Positions 18,452-28,244 of a stretch of 64,000 nt of DNA are shown piece by piece. The stretch is taken from positions 1,024,828 through 1,088,827 of the forward strand of contig NZ_LMDP01000002.1 of NCBI RefSeq assembly GCF_001425835.1, read 5' to 3'. Source of the DNA: Afipia sp. Root123D2. GTDB lineage: Bacteria; Pseudomonadota; Alphaproteobacteria; Rhizobiales; Xanthobacteraceae. Made by a program: the position numbers and the translations under genes. The notes under the pieces are model-generated. The model saw nothing but the letters and a program-made list of their open reading frames with translations, was not told where the DNA came from and searched no databases. How positions within the stretch are numbered: the stretch's first letter is position 1; the number at the start of each line of letters is the position of its first letter.

Positions 18452-18911
18452 TGGCCACGCTCCGTGGCCCAAAACGCTCGCGAATTTTCTTCTTCAGCCC
18501 GTCGCGCATCGCCCGGTAGGCGTCGAGCTGCAGTTCGCGGCGGCCTTCGACGCCGACCGGATCGGGCGTTGGCCAGTATTCCACCTCGGTCGCCAGCGTC
18601 GCCGTCATCTCGAGCGCCCGATGATGAGCCTCCGGCGCGAGCGTGATGATGAGATCGAAGTTGAACCCTTCCCAGTCCTCAAGGTCGGCGACCGTCCACG
18701 GCTTGTGCTGCGAAATATCGAGCCCGATTTCGTGCATCACCGCGACCGCAAACGGATCGAGTTCACCCTTGGTGACACCGGCCGATTGCACGTAGAGCCC
18801 GCGTGGCACCATCTGCCGCAACAACGCCGCCGCCGTTGGCGAGCGCACACTGTTCTGGCCGCACATGAACAGCACAGCCTGAGGCGAGCGAGCGCGGGGA
18901 GGCGCGGCCAT
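18444..18911 (-). CDS. Low-molecular-weight protein phosphatase / ArsC-like
   Basis: A 155-residue protein with the LMW-PTP active-site loop CGQNSVRSPTA (Cys-x5-Arg-Ser) near residue 17 and a later PTPDP segment that can provide the general acid. It is annotated variously as tyrosine phosphatase or thioredoxin-linked arsenate reductase; the position in the hisD-UPF0262 cluster is conserved in alphaproteobacteria, and there is no arsenic gene nearby, so a protein-phosphatase role is more likely. It starts 56 bases after UPF0262. Confidence 0.87.
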   Translation of the reverse strand: MAAPPRARSPQAVLFMCGQNSVRSPTAAALLRQMVPRGLYVQSAGVTKGELDPFAVAVMHEIGLDISQHKPWTVADLEDWEGFNFDLIITLAPEAHHRALEMTATLATEVEYWPTPDPVGVEGRRELQLDAYRAMRDGLKKKIRERFGPRSVANE

Positions 18912-18967
18912 GGCCTAGACTCGTTCGCGTTTGATGTGGTCCGGAACGGCGCGCGCGCGTGTCCGGA

Positions 18968-19471
18968 TCATGCGTCCTGCCCTTTCCAGTGCAGGACGGA
19001 AATCAGCGTGAACAGCCGCCGCGCGGTCTCGAAATCGACGCGCACCTTGCCTTGCAGCCGCTCCATCAAAGTGCGCGAGCCCTCGTCGTGAATGCCGCGG
19101 CGGCCCATGTCGATGGCTTCGATCTTGTCCGGCGTCGCAGTGCGGATCGCCTGATAGTAGCTGTCGCAGATCATGAAGTAGTCCTTCACGATCCGCCGGA
19201 ACGGCGTCAGCGACATCAGATGCACCACCACCGGTGAACCATCTTCACGCTTGATGTCGAACATCAGGCGATTGCCGGTGATCGCGATGTGCAGCGTGAA
19301 CGGCCCGGTGGCCGCGCCTTCCGGTGCGAACAGATTCTGCTCAACCAGATCGTAGATCGCAATCGCCCGCTCGTGTTCGATGTCCGGTCCCGAACGGCCG
19401 ATTGATTCCTCGTCGAGCGTGACCACCACGACTCGATTATTGGAATCATCCGCTGGCGGGGCTTGGGTCAT
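18968..19471 (-). CDS. UPF0262 family protein
   Basis: A 167-residue protein of the alphaproteobacterial UPF0262 family, recognised by ALDEES-like [20 protein letters not shown] near residue 19, [13 protein letters not shown], and [20 protein letters not shown] near residue 122. Its ATG overlaps the hisD stop (ATGA), which shows coupling to hisD. The biochemical function is not known; the C-terminal part ([20 protein letters not shown]) is the most conserved. Confidence 0.9.
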   Translation of the reverse strand: MTQAPPADDSNNRVVVVTLDEESIGRSGPDIEHERAIAIYDLVEQNLFAPEGAATGPFTLHIAITGNRLMFDIKREDGSPVVVHLMSLTPFRRIVKDYFMICDSYYQAIRTATPDKIEAIDMGRRGIHDEGSRTLMERLQGKVRVDFETARRLFTLISVLHWKGQDA

Positions 19472-20763
19472 GGCAGGTTCAAACGCAATCCAACCGAGCG
19501 CGCATGGGCCTCAAGGCCTTCCGCCTTGCCGAGCGTCATCGCCGCCGGACCCAGCGCGCGCAACTGGTCGGGACCGCACTTCAGGATCGATGTCCGCTTC
19601 ATGAAATCGAGCACGCCGAGACCCGACGAGAATCGCGCCGAGCGCGCTGTCGGCAACACATGGTTCGAACCGCCGACATAATCGCCGATGGCTTCGGGCG
19701 TATGGGGCCCAAGGAAAATCGCGCCGGCATTGCGAATGCGCGCGGCGATGGCCTCGGGGTCCGACGTCATGATTTCGAGATGTTCGGCGGCGACGGCGTT
19801 GGCGAGTGTGACTGCTTCGCCGATGGATCGGACCAGAACGATCGCCCCGAACTCGTTCCATGATGCCCGCGCGATGTCGACGCGCGGCAAGGTCGTCAAC
19901 TGCGATTCAACCGAACGTTCGACGTTCGCCGCCAGCGTTTCATCGTCAGTGATGAGAATCGACTGTGCATTGGCGTCGTGCTCGGCTTGCGCCAGCAGAT
20001 CGGCCGCGATCCAGTCGGCATTGCCGGTGCGATCGGCGATCACCAGAACTTCCGACGGACCCGCGATCATGTCGATGCCGACCTTGCCGAACACGATGCG
20101 CTTGGCAGCAGCGACGTAGGCGTTGCCGGGGCCGACGACCTTCGCCACCGGCTTGATGGTCGCGGTGCCGTAAGCGAGCGCGGCGATCGCCTGCGCGCCG
20201 CCGACGCGATAGATCTCGCTGACGCCACCGAGCTGCGCCGCTGCCAGCACCAGGGGGTTTAGCTTGCCATCGGGAGACGGCACCACCATCACCACGCGCT
20301 CGACGCCCGCAACCTTCGCCGGCACGGCATTCATCAAGACCGACGACGGATAGGCGGCAGAGCCGCCCGGCACATAAAGCCCGACAGCCTCGATCGCGCT
20401 CCAGCGCGCGCCGAGTTCAACACCGAGAGCGTCGGTGAAGCGATCGTCTTTCGGCAACTGACGCTTATGAAAGGTTTCGATGCGGTCGCGAGCGAGTTTC
20501 AGTGCATCGAGCGTCGCACCGTCGCAAGCCTTCACAGCCGCCTCGATCTCCGCAGCGGTCACCTGCAAGCCCTTGGCGTCGATCTGAAGGCGGTCGTATT
20601 TGTGCGTCGCCTCGATCAGCGCCGCGTCGCCGCGCCGCGCCACGTCGTCGACGATCGCACGCGCTGCGGCGTCGATGTCGGCCGACACCTCGCGCTTCAT
20701 GGCGAGAAAGGCGTTGAAGCGCTCGGCGAAATCTGCGCTGCGGCTATCGATGCGGATCGGCAT
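19468..20763 (-). CDS. hisD: Histidinol dehydrogenase
   Basis: About 431 residues. Catalyses the last two steps of histidine synthesis, oxidising histidinol to histidine with two NAD. Visible landmarks: [20 protein letters not shown] near residue 130, the [11 protein letters not shown] substrate loop near residue 236, the zinc-site QAEHDANAQ near residue 262, the catalytic Glu-His in AAEHLEIM near residue 328, and GGSNHVLPT near residue 366. ATG codons at 20763 and 20769 are both possible; the former gives the usual MPIR start. It heads a coupled run with UPF0262. Confidence 0.96.
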   Translation of the reverse strand: MPIRIDSRSADFAERFNAFLAMKREVSADIDAAARAIVDDVARRGDAALIEATHKYDRLQIDAKGLQVTAAEIEAAVKACDGATLDALKLARDRIETFHKRQLPKDDRFTDALGVELGARWSAIEAVGLYVPGGSAAYPSSVLMNAVPAKVAGVERVVMVVPSPDGKLNPLVLAAAQLGGVSEIYRVGGAQAIAALAYGTATIKPVAKVVGPGNAYVAAAKRIVFGKVGIDMIAGPSEVLVIADRTGNADWIAADLLAQAEHDANAQSILITDDETLAANVERSVESQLTTLPRVDIARASWNEFGAIVLVRSIGEAVTLANAVAAEHLEIMTSDPEAIAARIRNAGAIFLGPHTPEAIGDYVGGSNHVLPTARSARFSSGLGVLDFMKRTSILKCGPDQLRALGPAAMTLGKAEGLEAHARSVGLRLNLP

Positions 20764-20884
20764 TCTCATGTCCCGGTGGACGTCGGCTACGCCCGTTACT
20801 GCTCAATGGCGCGAGGCCTAATCGGCGTCAACCCTTTGTCGCCGATGAGGCTCGCATCCACCGGCATATTGATTGGATCGACCG

Positions 20885-21346
20885 TTAAACATCGGTATCG
20901 TCAGCAATGTCGCTGCCCGGCTCACCCTCGCCCACCGCGCCGAGGTCATCCCCGCCGAGATCGGCCAGTTCACACTCGATACACTCGACGTCCAATCGCA
21001 GCGCCCCACCACCGGCAAACATCAGGAGGACACTGCCGCCAGGCTTCTTGCCGGGGTGGAATTCCAGCCCGAGCAGGTCGAGCGTCATATCGGGCTTGTC
21101 CATGTCGAGATTGCGCGACTTGCAGGCCAGCACCCGGTCGAACCGCAGCGCGGTGATCAGCCGGCGGGCTGCCGGCGGACCGGACAGCGCATGATCCCAA
21201 TCCAGACGCCGCATGCCGGCGACGAGCCGTTTCTCGCTCTGCCGCCAGATGATGTCGCCGATCCGCACCGAGGCCTCCTGCACGTGCGCAGAAATCACCG
21301 CGAGGTCGTCTTCATCGAGAGCAATCAGCCGGGGTTGGTTCGCCAT
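20885..21346 (-). CDS. DUF2948 family protein
   Basis: A 153-residue cytoplasmic protein. The N-terminus RLIALDEDDLAVISAHVQEA and the internal FDRVLACKSRNLDMDKP mark the alphaproteobacterial DUF2948 family, which is nearly always between murA and hisD. It ends in an acidic patch. Its role is unknown. It starts 65 bases after murA and stops 121 bases before hisD. Confidence 0.88.
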   Translation of the reverse strand: MANQPRLIALDEDDLAVISAHVQEASVRIGDIIWRQSEKRLVAGMRRLDWDHALSGPPAARRLITALRFDRVLACKSRNLDMDKPDMTLDLLGLEFHPGKKPGGSVLLMFAGGGALRLDVECIECELADLGGDDLGAVGEGEPGSDIADDTDV

Positions 21347-21411
21347 AACAGCCCATCACGTCAGGCGCGTGGCCGCCGGAGCGGCTGCAGCGCGTTCCAC
21401 ATGAAAAAGGA

Positions 21412-22701
21412 TTACCCGCTGATGCGCTCGATGGTTGCGCCGCAGGCCGACAATTTTTCCTCGAGTCGCTCGAACCCGCGATCGAGATGATAGATGCGGT
21501 TGACCATGGTTTCGCCTTCGGCCGCAAGCGCCGCAATCACCAGCGAAACAGAGGCGCGCAGATCGGTCGCCATCACCGGGGCGCCCTTCAATTTGGGAAT
21601 GCCGTCGATGATCGCCGTTTCACCATCCAGCGAAATCCGTGCGCCGAACCGTGCCAGTTCCTGGACGTGCATGAAGCGGTTTTCGAAGATCGTCTCGGTG
21701 ATATGCGAGGCGCCCTTGGCGCAGGCCATCAGCGCCATCAACTGCGCCTGCAGATCGGTCGGAAATCCGGGGAACGGCGCAGTCGCAACCTTCACCGGAT
21801 TGATGCCGGCGCCGTTGCGCGTGACACGGATACCTTCGTTGTTCGGCGTGATCGTCGTGCCGGCCTCGGTCAGCACGTCGAGCGCGGACTGCAGCAACTC
21901 GGGCCGCGCGCCGGCCAGTTGCACATCGCCGCCGGTCATCGCGACAGCCATCGCATAGGTGCCGGTCTCGATGCGATCCGGCAACACTGTGTGCCGCGCC
22001 GCGCCAAGCTTCTTGACGCCCTCGATCACGATACGCGTGGTGCCCGCGCCGGAGATTTTCGCACCCATCTTGTTGAGGCAATCGGCAACATCGACAATCT
22101 CGGGCTCGCACGCCGCATTGGTGATGACGGTGGTGCCGTCCGCCAGCGTCGCCGCCATCAGCGCTACATGTGTGCCACTGACAGTGACCTTGGGAAACTC
22201 GATCTCGGCGCCAGTCAAACCCTTCGGGGCTTTCGCCACGACATAACCGCCGTCGATGACGATGTCGGCGCCAAGCTTTTCCAGCGCCATGATGAGCAGG
22301 TCGACCGGACGCGTGCCGATAGCGCAACCGCCCGGCAGCGAGACCCGCGCTTCCTTCATCCGCGCGATCAGCGGCGCGATCACCCAGAAGCTCGCGCGCA
22401 TCTTGGAGACAAGGTCGTAGGGCGCGGTGGTGTCGATGATGTTGGCAGCGGAAATATGCAGGGTCTGGCCCTGATACTCGTGATCGCCGGGACGCTTGCC
22501 CGCCGCCATGATGTCCACGCCGTGATTGCCGAGAATGCGCTGCAGCTGCGCGACGTCCGCAAGCCGGGGCACATTGTCGAGAATCAGCGTTTCATCGGTC
22601 AGCAACGCCGCGATCATCAGCGGCAGAGCCGCATTCTTCGCGCCGGAAATGGGAATCGTGCCGTTGAGCTTGTTGCCGCCGACGATACGAATACGATCCA
22701 T
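21412..22701 (-). CDS. murA: UDP-N-acetylglucosamine 1-carboxyvinyltransferase
   Basis: A 429-residue enzyme for the first committed step of peptidoglycan synthesis, transfer of enolpyruvate from PEP to UDP-GlcNAc. The N-terminal [20 protein letters not shown] carries the catalytic Lys; [14 protein letters not shown] near residue 116 carries the Cys attacked by fosfomycin, so a sensitive-type enzyme is expected. [17 protein letters not shown] near residue 308 and the C-terminal [13 protein letters not shown] are typical. First of the long minus-strand run. Confidence 0.97.
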   Translation of the reverse strand: MDRIRIVGGNKLNGTIPISGAKNAALPLMIAALLTDETLILDNVPRLADVAQLQRILGNHGVDIMAAGKRPGDHEYQGQTLHISAANIIDTTAPYDLVSKMRASFWVIAPLIARMKEARVSLPGGCAIGTRPVDLLIMALEKLGADIVIDGGYVVAKAPKGLTGAEIEFPKVTVSGTHVALMAATLADGTTVITNAACEPEIVDVADCLNKMGAKISGAGTTRIVIEGVKKLGAARHTVLPDRIETGTYAMAVAMTGGDVQLAGARPELLQSALDVLTEAGTTITPNNEGIRVTRNGAGINPVKVATAPFPGFPTDLQAQLMALMACAKGASHITETIFENRFMHVQELARFGARISLDGETAIIDGIPKLKGAPVMATDLRASVSLVIAALAAEGETMVNRIYHLDRGFERLEEKLSACGATIERISG

Positions 22702-22842
22702 GCCAAACCTGCTTTGTTGCTGCGCACAACGTATTAGCGTGTTTTTCGCCGAAGAGGAAACGGCGGCTGCCCGGCTCGAGCAAGGATTTTATCCAAGCAA
22801 TATCAAAGGCATAACTTAAACAGCCCGCCGCTCGTCATATAG

Positions 22843-23337
22843 CTATGCGACGCCGGACGGCGCAGGACGAAACCTGAGCGCGGCGAACACGATCGCCATG
22901 CCGAAAGCCGCCAGCGTCACGCCTTGCGCGATCAGGAACGGCTGCTCTGTTTGCGTCGGCGCCAGTGCCTTCAACGGCGCGACCTTCTGGAACGCCTGCA
23001 CGATCAGGACGAAAACGTTCAGATAAAGCGACAACAGCGCCGTCACCACATACGCCCGCGCCACACACCGGAGAGATGCCGGCCGTAAAGCGCGTACAGC
23101 GCCGCCGCGAGCAGCACGAGCGAGATGATGCCGACGATATGGGACGGCAGCAGCATCTTGGCAGGCAGCAGGAATCCGGTGGCGCTGGTCAGAACCGTGG
23201 TGATGAGAAACCAGGCCGTCCAGCCCTTGCGGGGGCTCCGAGCCGAGCAAACCGGCCATCACGACGAACCCTGTGGCAATCCCGATCAGGCTCAAAGCGA
23301 CATGGATGAAAAGCATGGGGGTCATTCCGAAGATCAT
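22843..23337 (-). pseudogene. Small four-helix membrane protein gene with two compensating frameshifts
   Basis: The start (MIFGMTPMLFIHVALSLIG, with AAGGAGG before the ATG) and the end (SLYLNVFVLIVQAFQKVAPL onward) are hydrophobic and in one frame, but the middle of that frame is His/Arg-rich nonsense. In the neighbouring frame the same bases read KGWTAWFLITTVLTSATGFL and then HIVGIISLVLLAAALYALYG, which are clear membrane helices. A single extra C in the CCCCC run near 23231 and a lost base near 23065 explain this. Rebuilt, the protein has four membrane segments and is about 165 residues. It is either a sequencing error pair or a damaged gene. Function unknown. Confidence 0.75.
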
Positions 23338-23427
23338 GGCAACCTCCTTCATGAAAGCCGCATGCTACGGTTCCGGCCGGGAAATATCCATCACCCTGCT
23401 TGCCGGAACGGCACTTATTACTAATGG

Positions 23428-23610
23428 TCAGTCCGCCTCATCCGCCATCGGCTTGTCGACGTTTCCCCTGTCCCGCAACGCTTTGTCGTCCTCCGGCGTG
23501 ACGACCGCCTGGTCGGTCCGGCCCCGCGCCTGCGATTTGCGCCGCTTCAGGTTTTCGCGCAGCGCTGTCCGCAACCGTTCCTGACGGGCCCGTTCGCGCT
23601 CATCGTTCAT
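23428..23610 (-). CDS. Small charged hypothetical protein, 60 aa
   Basis: A 60-residue, strongly charged protein (MNDERERARQERLRTALREN at the start, DRGNVDKPMADEAD at the end), probably helical and possibly nucleic-acid binding. CCGGAGAC lies before the ATG at 23610. The frame continues upstream to 23886 but the composition there is shadow-like and overlaps the divergent gene. Similar short basic-acidic proteins are common in this bacterial family; no function is known. Confidence 0.65.
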   Translation of the reverse strand: MNDERERARQERLRTALRENLKRRKSQARGRTDQAVVTPEDDKALRDRGNVDKPMADEAD

Positions 23611-23723
23611 CGTCAATGTCTCCGGTTGAGGATCGCCGACAGCCGGACGAATATCACGGGCAACGACACCTGCGATATGGTGCGCGTAAGCTGCGCCTAT
23701 CGGCTCTTTCAGGGAGACCAACG

Positions 23724-24164
23724 ATGAGCAACCTGTCCGCATTGGCGCTGCCGGCGCGCCGCACGCTCGACGGCTGGCATCGCTTTGTCGCAACCGGCAG
23801 TGTGGAAGTGCTGCGGCCTTTGCTGGCCGAAAACATCGTGTTCCGCTCACCTTTCGTCGTCTCCCCGATTCCCGGACGCGAAGCAACGGTGCTTGTTCTG
23901 ACCACCGTGGTGAAGATTTTCGAGAATTTCCGCTATCACCGCGAATTCACGGCTGGTCCCGCCGACGCGGGACTCGAATTCAGCGCCAATATCGGCAAAT
24001 GGCAACTCAAGGGCATCGACCTGATCAGATTCAATGAGGCCGGCGAAATGGCCGAATTCGAGGTCATGGTCCGCCCGATCAAGGCGCTGCAGGCGTTAGG
24101 AGAGGAAATGGGCGCGCGGATCGGCCCCCAACTGGCGAAATTCAAGGCGGCTTCCGGAACCTGA
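23724..24164 (+). CDS. SnoaL/NTF2-like small protein
   Basis: A 146-residue protein with the cone-shaped NTF2-like fold pattern: RTLDGWHRFVATGSVEVLRP, LLAENIVFRSPFVV, then FENFRYHREFTAG and RFNEAGEMAEFEVMVRP. The family holds isomerases, hydrolases and binding proteins, so no reaction is given. GGGAGA precedes the ATG at 23724; an upstream in-frame ATG at 23616 would overlap the divergent gene. It is the last gene before tRNA-Thr. Confidence 0.75.
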   Translation: MSNLSALALPARRTLDGWHRFVATGSVEVLRPLLAENIVFRSPFVVSPIPGREATVLVLTTVVKIFENFRYHREFTAGPADAGLEFSANIGKWQLKGIDLIRFNEAGEMAEFEVMVRPIKALQALGEEMGARIGPQLAKFKAASGT

Positions 24165-24334
24165 CCGGCCAACCGCAATTAGACGGCGTCAGCGCTTGCG
24201 CCGCCCCGGCCCTTATGGCAAGGATCGGCGCGCCTTCGGGGCTTTTGAGCCGATTCCGTATCGGGCGCTCCCAAGCCTTTATGGTTTTGAAAGCGTTTGC
24301 GGTTCAAACCTTGCGCTTAAGAAGTCTGGCGTTC

Positions 24335-24409
24335 GCTGCCGTAGCTCAGTGGTAGAGCACTCCATTGGTAATGGAGAGGTCGACAGTTCAATCCTGTCTG
24401 GCAGCACCA
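24335..24409 (+). tRNA. tRNA-Thr (GGT), island attachment site
   Basis: 75 bases with encoded CCA. Acceptor stem GCTGCCG/TGGCAGC (with one G-T pair), D-arm AGCTCAGTGGTAGAGC, anticodon loop TTGGTAA (anticodon GGT), T-loop GTTCAATCC. Its last 23 bases plus five following bases are repeated exactly at 28432-28459, showing that an element integrated into this gene and restored its 3' end. Confidence 0.96.
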
Positions 24410-24414
24410 GCCAA
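24387..24414 (+). repeat. attL, tRNA-Thr 3' end repeat
   Basis: Left copy of a 28-bp exact direct repeat beginning TTCAATCCTGTCTGG inside the T-arm of tRNA-Thr and running five bases beyond the CCA. Similarity continues a little further with single mismatches (ACTCTTGAAA here, CCTCCTGAAA in the right copy). Confidence 0.88.
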
Positions 24415-24494
24415 ACTCTTGAAAAATCAATAGCCTACTGAATAGGTAGAGCGCCGCCCCTGATATGCAGGGGTGTTGCACGATGGTTTTGATA

Positions 24495-24966
24495 ATGCCC
24501 TGCCCGACCTAGGCCCGGCTCCGATAACTGGTACTTCCGACGAAAGATCCCCGCCGATGTGCGGGCGATCATCGCAAGCTCCCGAAGACCAGCGGAACTG
24601 ATACAAAACTCACGTCGCCATATCTCTCGGGATGGCAGATCGCAGCGCTGCCAAGGCGAAGTGCCCGTCGTGGCGGCCGCATTAGAGCGGCAGATCAAGG
24701 CACTTCGCGAAGATCGAGGACAGCCCAACCACGCTTGGCGATACATCTTCAAGACCCGAGGCTTAGAGGCCGGGATCAAGGAGGCCGTTCTGGATGCTAT
24801 TTCCGGCCACGCCCTAAGCATCAAGGCGGCACACCAAGGTCACGCTCAAGGCGCGGCCGAGGCGATGGCAAAGTTTTCCGCGCTATCCACTCACGTAGAC
24901 CGTGGTTATAAGAATTGCGCTGCAATCGGCGTGGGGCGGACACCGTTCCGCACCATGTCGAACTGA
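24495..24966 (+). pseudogene. Tyrosine recombinase (integrase) remnant
   Basis: Two integrase pieces joined with most of the middle missing. The N-terminal part reads RPRPGSDNWYFRRKIPADVR, the usual opening of island integrases, but is out of frame with the ATG at 24495 (CCCTGCCCGACC then a stop). The C-terminal part reads NHAWRYIFKTRGLEAGIKEA followed by ISGHA, which is the His-x-x-Arg active-site box and second His region; the catalytic Tyr region is degraded. An intact enzyme of this type has roughly 350-450 residues; only about 155 codons are left. It once catalysed insertion into tRNA-Thr. Confidence 0.75.
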
Positions 24967-25104
24967 TGCTCGACATCCACCTCACCTTGACGACGCTCGC
25001 CTCGGTCCTCATCATCTGACGCTTCGTCGAGCGATAGTACCGTTAGATGCCGTGGGTTAAGAAGCGCCAAGGTGTCGCGAACTTTACGGTGAGGATGGTG
25101 ACGA

Positions 25105-25590
25105 GTGCGCTGGAGTAGGTGGGCGGGACTGACGATCGCTCTCGTGTTCCTTGCTGGAAGCACATGGGCTTTGATTCGCAACCCGTTCAGCACCCCCGAA
25201 GCTGCACTTGCAGCCTTTTATAAGGACGAACCGGGTTTTGAATGCACGCTAGCCGCTCCCCTTCGCCAAGCGGGGACTGCGATAGTGCCTCTGGTCATCG
25301 CGGAGCTACCAAAGCGTTCGATGCCCCGACGCCGTTACGCCATCGCGTTTCTTGGGGATGGGGGCTACCGAGAGGCTCTTCCTGCGCTCGAAGTGATCGC
25401 AAAGGACGGGACGGAATTGGACTACTTTAGAGGCGATGCGCTTCTGGCGATCTCTCAGATCGATCTCGACCTTGCGCGAAGGCTCTCCGGTGAGCTTGCG
25501 GCGGCTACCGGGCATCTTGGCCGCATGGCACAAGCCGTCTTACAAGGCGGCTATGCGTTGAAGCAGCTCCTCGATCATTCCTGCGGGTGA
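25105..25590 (+). CDS. Small exported HEAT-like protein of unknown function
   Basis: A 161-residue protein from a GTG start (a stop codon lies two codons before it). A single hydrophobic segment, WAGLTIALVFLAGSTWALI, is a signal anchor or signal peptide. The rest has paired helices (IVPLVIAELPKRSMPRRRYA, ALPALEVIAKDGTELDYFRG, DALLAISQIDLDLARRLSGE) resembling two or three HEAT-type repeats. TGAGGA lies upstream of the GTG. It lies inside the tRNA-Thr island between the integrase remnant and the chromate transporter. Function unknown. Confidence 0.65.
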   Translation: MRWSRWAGLTIALVFLAGSTWALIRNPFSTPEAALAAFYKDEPGFECTLAAPLRQAGTAIVPLVIAELPKRSMPRRRYAIAFLGDGGYREALPALEVIAKDGTELDYFRGDALLAISQIDLDLARRLSGELAAATGHLGRMAQAVLQGGYALKQLLDHSCG

Positions 25591-25832
25591 ATGTTAAGAA
25601 GCTACCACAGGACCGCGCCAACCCCATTCAAGCCGCCCAATCCCGTTGATACAGCCCCGTCGCCTTGCGATTCTACGAGAGGTGAAATCCCCCTGCCAAT
25701 CGTGGACCATCTACATTTGGCAAATCATCGTCAGCAATGGGCATCACCATGCATCATCACCGGCATAACCAACCGTCGTCACCCGAACAGCGGAAGAACA
25801 GGTTTGAGCCGTCAGCGGTGTACCCGATCAGT

Positions 25833-27014
25833 TCACGGCAGAGCCACTTGACCGATCACTCCGCAAAGAATTACCACAAGCCACGGCGGCATCTTCCAGA
25901 TAAACAACAGTACAAATGCACTTAACCCAAGAGCGTAGTCGAAATGATTTGTGATGCCTGCTGTCCAGACCGGGTCGTAGAAAGCAGCGAGCAAAAGACC
26001 AACTACCGCCGCGTTGACACCAGCCAACATCGCCTGTGCCGCTGGCTTCTTGCGTAGGACATCCCAGAACGGAAGCACACCAATCACCAGCAGAAAAGAC
26101 GGCAAGAAGATGCCGACCAAGCAACCCACGGCCACCGTCCACCCGCCGATGACCGCACCTAAGTACGCGGCAAAGGTGAAGAGAGGACCGGGCACCGCTT
26201 GGGCAGCGCCGTAACCCGCGAGGAAGGCGTCATTGTTCACCAACGCCGGAACAACTTCTGCCTTGAGAAGCGGAAGGACGACATGACCTCCGCCAAACAC
26301 CAACGAGCCAACACGATAGAAAATATCGAACAGTCTAATGAGCGAGTTGTCCGCCATTGAGGCTGCTAAAGGCAATCCTACAAGCAGAGTTACGAAAACG
26401 ACGAGCGATGACACGCCCACTGTGCGGTTGACGGGTAATGGCAAGACCGTTGGATCGTTGCTCTGTATACCCTTGATACAGACCAACCCCACAATCCCCC
26501 CAAACAAGATGCCCACGATCTGACCCCATGCGGAGGGCGCAAGGATCGCAAGGACCATCGCAGCGACGGCCACAGATGCCCGCATCCGATCTGGCGTTAG
26601 AGTTCTTACCATACCCAAAATAGCCACCGCGACCACGGCGACCGCGGCCACGCTAAGACCATGCAGCCAACCGCTGCTAGAATTGCCCCCGACAAATGCC
26701 AGGCCATACGCAAACAGGATGAGCATAACCGCGGAAGGCAAGGTGAAGGCCGCCCATGCAGCGAGCGCACCCAAATAGCCTGCGCGTGATAGGCCGATAG
26801 CAATGCCGACTTGGCTCGACGCGGGCCCTGGCAAAAACTGACAAAGCGCAACGATATCCGCATAGCTGCTATCGGTCAGCCACATACGCCTCTCGACAAA
26901 CTCCGAGCGGAAGTACCCCAGGTGGGCGACGGGGCCGCCGAATGATGTCAGCCCCAACTTGAGAAATGCGAGGAATACTTCGACGGCGTTACCCTTGGAG
27001 ATTTTGCGGTTCAT
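25833..27014 (-). CDS. chrA: Chromate transporter, ChrA family
   Basis: A 393-residue two-domain (long-chain) CHR-family membrane protein. The N-terminal half has LGLTSFGGPVAHLGYFRSEF and ALCQFLPGPASSQVGIAIG, the second half repeats the pattern with SLVFGGGHVVLPLL and GYGAAQAVPGPLFTFAAYLG. Characterised members export chromate with the proton gradient and give resistance. No chrB regulator or chrC is next to it, so expression control is unclear. It is island cargo and faces toward the tRNA, opposite to the flanking genes. Confidence 0.92.
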   Translation of the reverse strand: MNRKISKGNAVEVFLAFLKLGLTSFGGPVAHLGYFRSEFVERRMWLTDSSYADIVALCQFLPGPASSQVGIAIGLSRAGYLGALAAWAAFTLPSAVMLILFAYGLAFVGGNSSSGWLHGLSVAAVAVVAVAILGMVRTLTPDRMRASVAVAAMVLAILAPSAWGQIVGILFGGIVGLVCIKGIQSNDPTVLPLPVNRTVGVSSLVVFVTLLVGLPLAASMADNSLIRLFDIFYRVGSLVFGGGHVVLPLLKAEVVPALVNNDAFLAGYGAAQAVPGPLFTFAAYLGAVIGGWTVAVGCLVGIFLPSFLLVIGVLPFWDVLRKKPAAQAMLAGVNAAVVGLLLAAFYDPVWTAGITNHFDYALGLSAFVLLFIWKMPPWLVVILCGVIGQVALP

Positions 27015-27122
27015 CTACCCAGCCCTGCACTGCAGTCCATTCACCCCAACATTATGCGACGCCGGTAAGCACTTTTTCATTGAGGGAACGATACCTGTTC
27101 GTCTCAGCCGGGCGTTCAGAGC

Positions 27123-28244
27123 ATGTTGGCAGAACACAAACAAGCCGCTTCAAGAGTTCAGTTACTTGACTTACTCCGCCTTGTGGCTGTTGCAGCAGTG
27201 ATCGCCTATCACTACGGCTTTCGGGGGCCGCCATCACATGGGGTTACTCAGGTCGCCCTCCCTTGGATAGCGAGCTTCGCACAGTACGGCTTTCTCGGCG
27301 TTCCTATCTTCTTCGTGATCAGCGGCTTCGTGATTGCGTATTCGGCCGAGGGTCGAACTGCTACCGGATTTGCTATCGCGCGGTTCAGCCGCATCTATCC
27401 GACCTTCTTGTTCTGCATGACGCTGACTTTTGTCGCGATGCTAACCATGGGGTCGCCGCACTTTGACACTTCATTTGCCCAGTGGGGCGCTAACCTTTTC
27501 ATCGCAGCTCCAGCCCTTCGCTATTCCTACATGGACGGTGCTTACTGGTCGCTCGTCGTCGAAGTGATCTTCTATGCTTGGGTCGCGATCCTGATAGCTA
27601 CGAAGGTCTTTCCGCGCCGTCTTGATCTGATCGTTCTGATCTGGTTGGGCATTACGTTTGCAAACGAGCTGACCATTGATGCTTCTATCTTCGAGCGGCT
27701 CTTCTTAGCCGACGATAGCGGCTTCTTCGCGGTCGGGCTGATGATCTACGCGTTCTATCGCGGCAGGCGCAACGCAAAACTCTATACTATCTTTGCCCTG
27801 TCTGTAGGAACTGCCGTATTCCAGTGCCTTCATCGCGCGACCCGCATTGACTCACCGACGGGCGTTTCATTCGACAACGCAGTGATAGTGGCTATCTGCC
27901 TCGCATCCATCACAATCATTTTCTTTGCAACTCGTATTCGGCAATTCTCCCTGCCGGAAAACCTCGTTGCCGCAATCGGCGGATTAACCTATCCGCTTTA
28001 TCTCCTGCACCAGCAGATAGGGTATGTGATTTTCAATGCTATCCAGCCCGCTGAGGTCACTTGGGCCGTCGCAGCGGTTATCGGTGGGATTGTGTTTCTA
28101 TCGTGGGTCGTTTGGCGCTTTGTCGAACGTTTCGCTCAGCGGTGGACTAGAAACGCACTGACCGCGCAAGCGACGCGCTTGGGATGGCCGATCTCAGTTT
28201 CACGGGTCGCGCCGCCGACTGTCGCGGAACGGTCGCTGGCGTGA
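27123..28244 (+). CDS. Acyltransferase 3 family membrane protein
   Basis: A 373-residue integral membrane O-acyltransferase of the OafA/NodX/ExoZ family. Early landmarks: LLDLLRLVAVAAVIAYHYGF (with the family His) and FLGVPIFFVISGFVIAYSAE; RFSRIYPTFLFCMTLTF follows, then YWSLVVEVIFYAWVAIL and, near the end, YPLYLLHQQIGYVIF. These enzymes add acetyl or succinyl groups to cell-surface sugars. It is island cargo with lower G+C than its surroundings, divergent from chrA across 108 bases. A role in altering lipopolysaccharide or exopolysaccharide is inferred. Confidence 0.9.
   Translation: MLAEHKQAASRVQLLDLLRLVAVAAVIAYHYGFRGPPSHGVTQVALPWIASFAQYGFLGVPIFFVISGFVIAYSAEGRTATGFAIARFSRIYPTFLFCMTLTFVAMLTMGSPHFDTSFAQWGANLFIAAPALRYSYMDGAYWSLVVEVIFYAWVAILIATKVFPRRLDLIVLIWLGITFANELTIDASIFERLFLADDSGFFAVGLMIYAFYRGRRNAKLYTIFALSVGTAVFQCLHRATRIDSPTGVSFDNAVIVAICLASITIIFFATRIRQFSLPENLVAAIGGLTYPLYLLHQQIGYVIFNAIQPAEVTWAVAAVIGGIVFLSWVVWRFVERFAQRWTRNALTAQATRLGWPISVSRVAPPTVAERSLA

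Noticed and set aside
24906-25193. Minus-strand frame of 95 codons after the integrase remnant
   Set aside because: No motif, no ribosome site, overlaps the start of the exported-protein gene; I could not support it as an IS or toxin remnant.
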